Shown here: in pieces, positions 63,760 to 64,000 of the stretch
Layout: each line of letters opens with the position of its first letter
How positions within the stretch are numbered: position 1 is the first letter of the stretch
NCBI GenBank assembly: GCA_018606645.1
Contig: JAGVRI010000005.1
Coordinates: 241,714-305,713, forward strand
Direction: 5' to 3'
DNA: 64,000 nt
Origin: Chloroflexota bacterium
GTDB lineage: Bacteria > Chloroflexota > Anaerolineae > JAAYZQ01
The notes under the pieces: generated by a model
What the model was told of the DNA's origin: nothing
What the model saw: only the letters and a program-made list of their open reading frames with translations
Database searches by the model: none
Program-made: the position numbers and the translations under genes

Positions 63760-64000
63760 ATGGAAGGGCCGATGGCTGACGCGGAGAATGGCTATAGCAA
63801 GCAGGTATTGATCGTCGGCGCCGGAATTGCGGGGATGCAGGCGGCGCTGGATATTGCCAATTCCGGCTATCAAGTTGTGCTGGTGGAACAATGGCCATCC
63901 ATCGGTGGTCATATGCATCAGTTGTCCGAGACTTTCCCCACCCTGGACTGCGCCCAGTGTATTCTGACTCCTCGGACGGTGGATGTAGGACGCCACGAAA
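63760..64000 (+). CDS. hdrA: Heterodisulfide reductase subunit A, 3' partial
   Basis: About 80 residues are visible before the window ends. VLIVGAGIAGMQAALDIANS is the FAD-binding GxGxxG fold, VEQWPSIGGHMHQ follows, and LDCAQCILTPRTVDV carries the first Cys pair of HdrA. ATG 63760 or in-frame ATG 63772 (after GGAAGGG) may start it. HdrA is the flavin subunit and, in bifurcating complexes, the site of electron branching. It follows hdrB directly, completing hdrC-hdrB-hdrA. Confidence 0.9.
   Translation, partial: MEGPMADAENGYSKQVLIVGAGIAGMQAALDIANSGYQVVLVEQWPSIGGHMHQLSETFPTLDCAQCILTPRTVDVGRHE

Overview
The window is a gene-dense, high-GC bacterial chromosome segment with no rRNA, no CRISPR array and no recognisable insertion sequence or phage. 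Several traits point to Chloroflexota, probably an Anaerolineae-like anaerobe or facultative anaerobe: a secreted FG-GAP protein ending in a YLPLVxR-type tail, Pro/Thr-rich lipoprotein linkers, ACR3-type arsenite export, a PucC-like carrier near magnesium/cobalt-chelatase-type genes, soluble HdrABC genes, and consensus sigma-70 promoters placed exactly 6 nt before start codons (leaderless mRNAs). The taxonomic call is an inference.

Layout. 1-4630: secreted or surface proteins (FG-GAP propeller, LamG-like protein, one unrecognised protein). 4692-9734 (minus): two amidohydrolase-like proteins, one with its metal ligands replaced, and a dipeptide/oligopeptide-type ABC importer without its own ATPases. 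10095-12295: an acetyltransferase and an aldo-keto reductase/RidA fusion. 12397-24511 (minus): a complete Opp-type importer with a hydantoin/oxoproline catabolic set (racemase, HyuA, HyuB, EthD-like protein) and two XRE-cupin regulators. 24680-29249: PucC-like carrier, a receiver domain in frame with rubrerythrin, and ChlI/ChlD AAA+ chelatase subunits joined by an apparent -1 frameshift site. 29275-34108: an arsenic/metalloid resistance island. 34245-37809: a split 2-hydroxyacyl-CoA dehydratase activase cassette. 37806-40815: small gene remnants, a patatin and an AbrB-radical SAM/SPASM protein. 40819-45479: a long untranslated leader, a NitT/TauT-like ABC transporter and ChrA. 45753-49696 (minus): sugar aminotransferase, uridine kinase and a ResB/CcsA-like cytochrome c assembly pair. 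49774-54614 (minus): tRNA-Thr, pyrG, a roadblock protein and a TPR lytic transglycosylase. 54779-60630: a SAM-I riboswitch followed by mtnA, a MetE-like protein, an adenosine-kinase-like protein, ahcY and metK. 60832-64000: a possible leader-peptide attenuator, a two-subunit class I fumarase and hdrC-hdrB-hdrA (hdrA cut by the window end).

How the genes work together. The SAM-I operon supplies and recycles SAM: MetK makes it, AhcY and the kinase clear SAH and adenosine, and the MetE-like and MtnA proteins serve methionine synthesis and salvage. The fumarase-Hdr operon suggests that C4-dicarboxylate metabolism is co-expressed with flavin/iron-sulfur electron transfer. The hydantoinase operon imports and opens cyclic amides or 5-oxoproline-like compounds. 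The arsenic island combines metalloid-sensing ArsR proteins, an ArsP/YraQ-like permease, a CxxC redox protein and ACR3.

All calls come from reading the sequence and translations by eye. No database search or folding programme was run.
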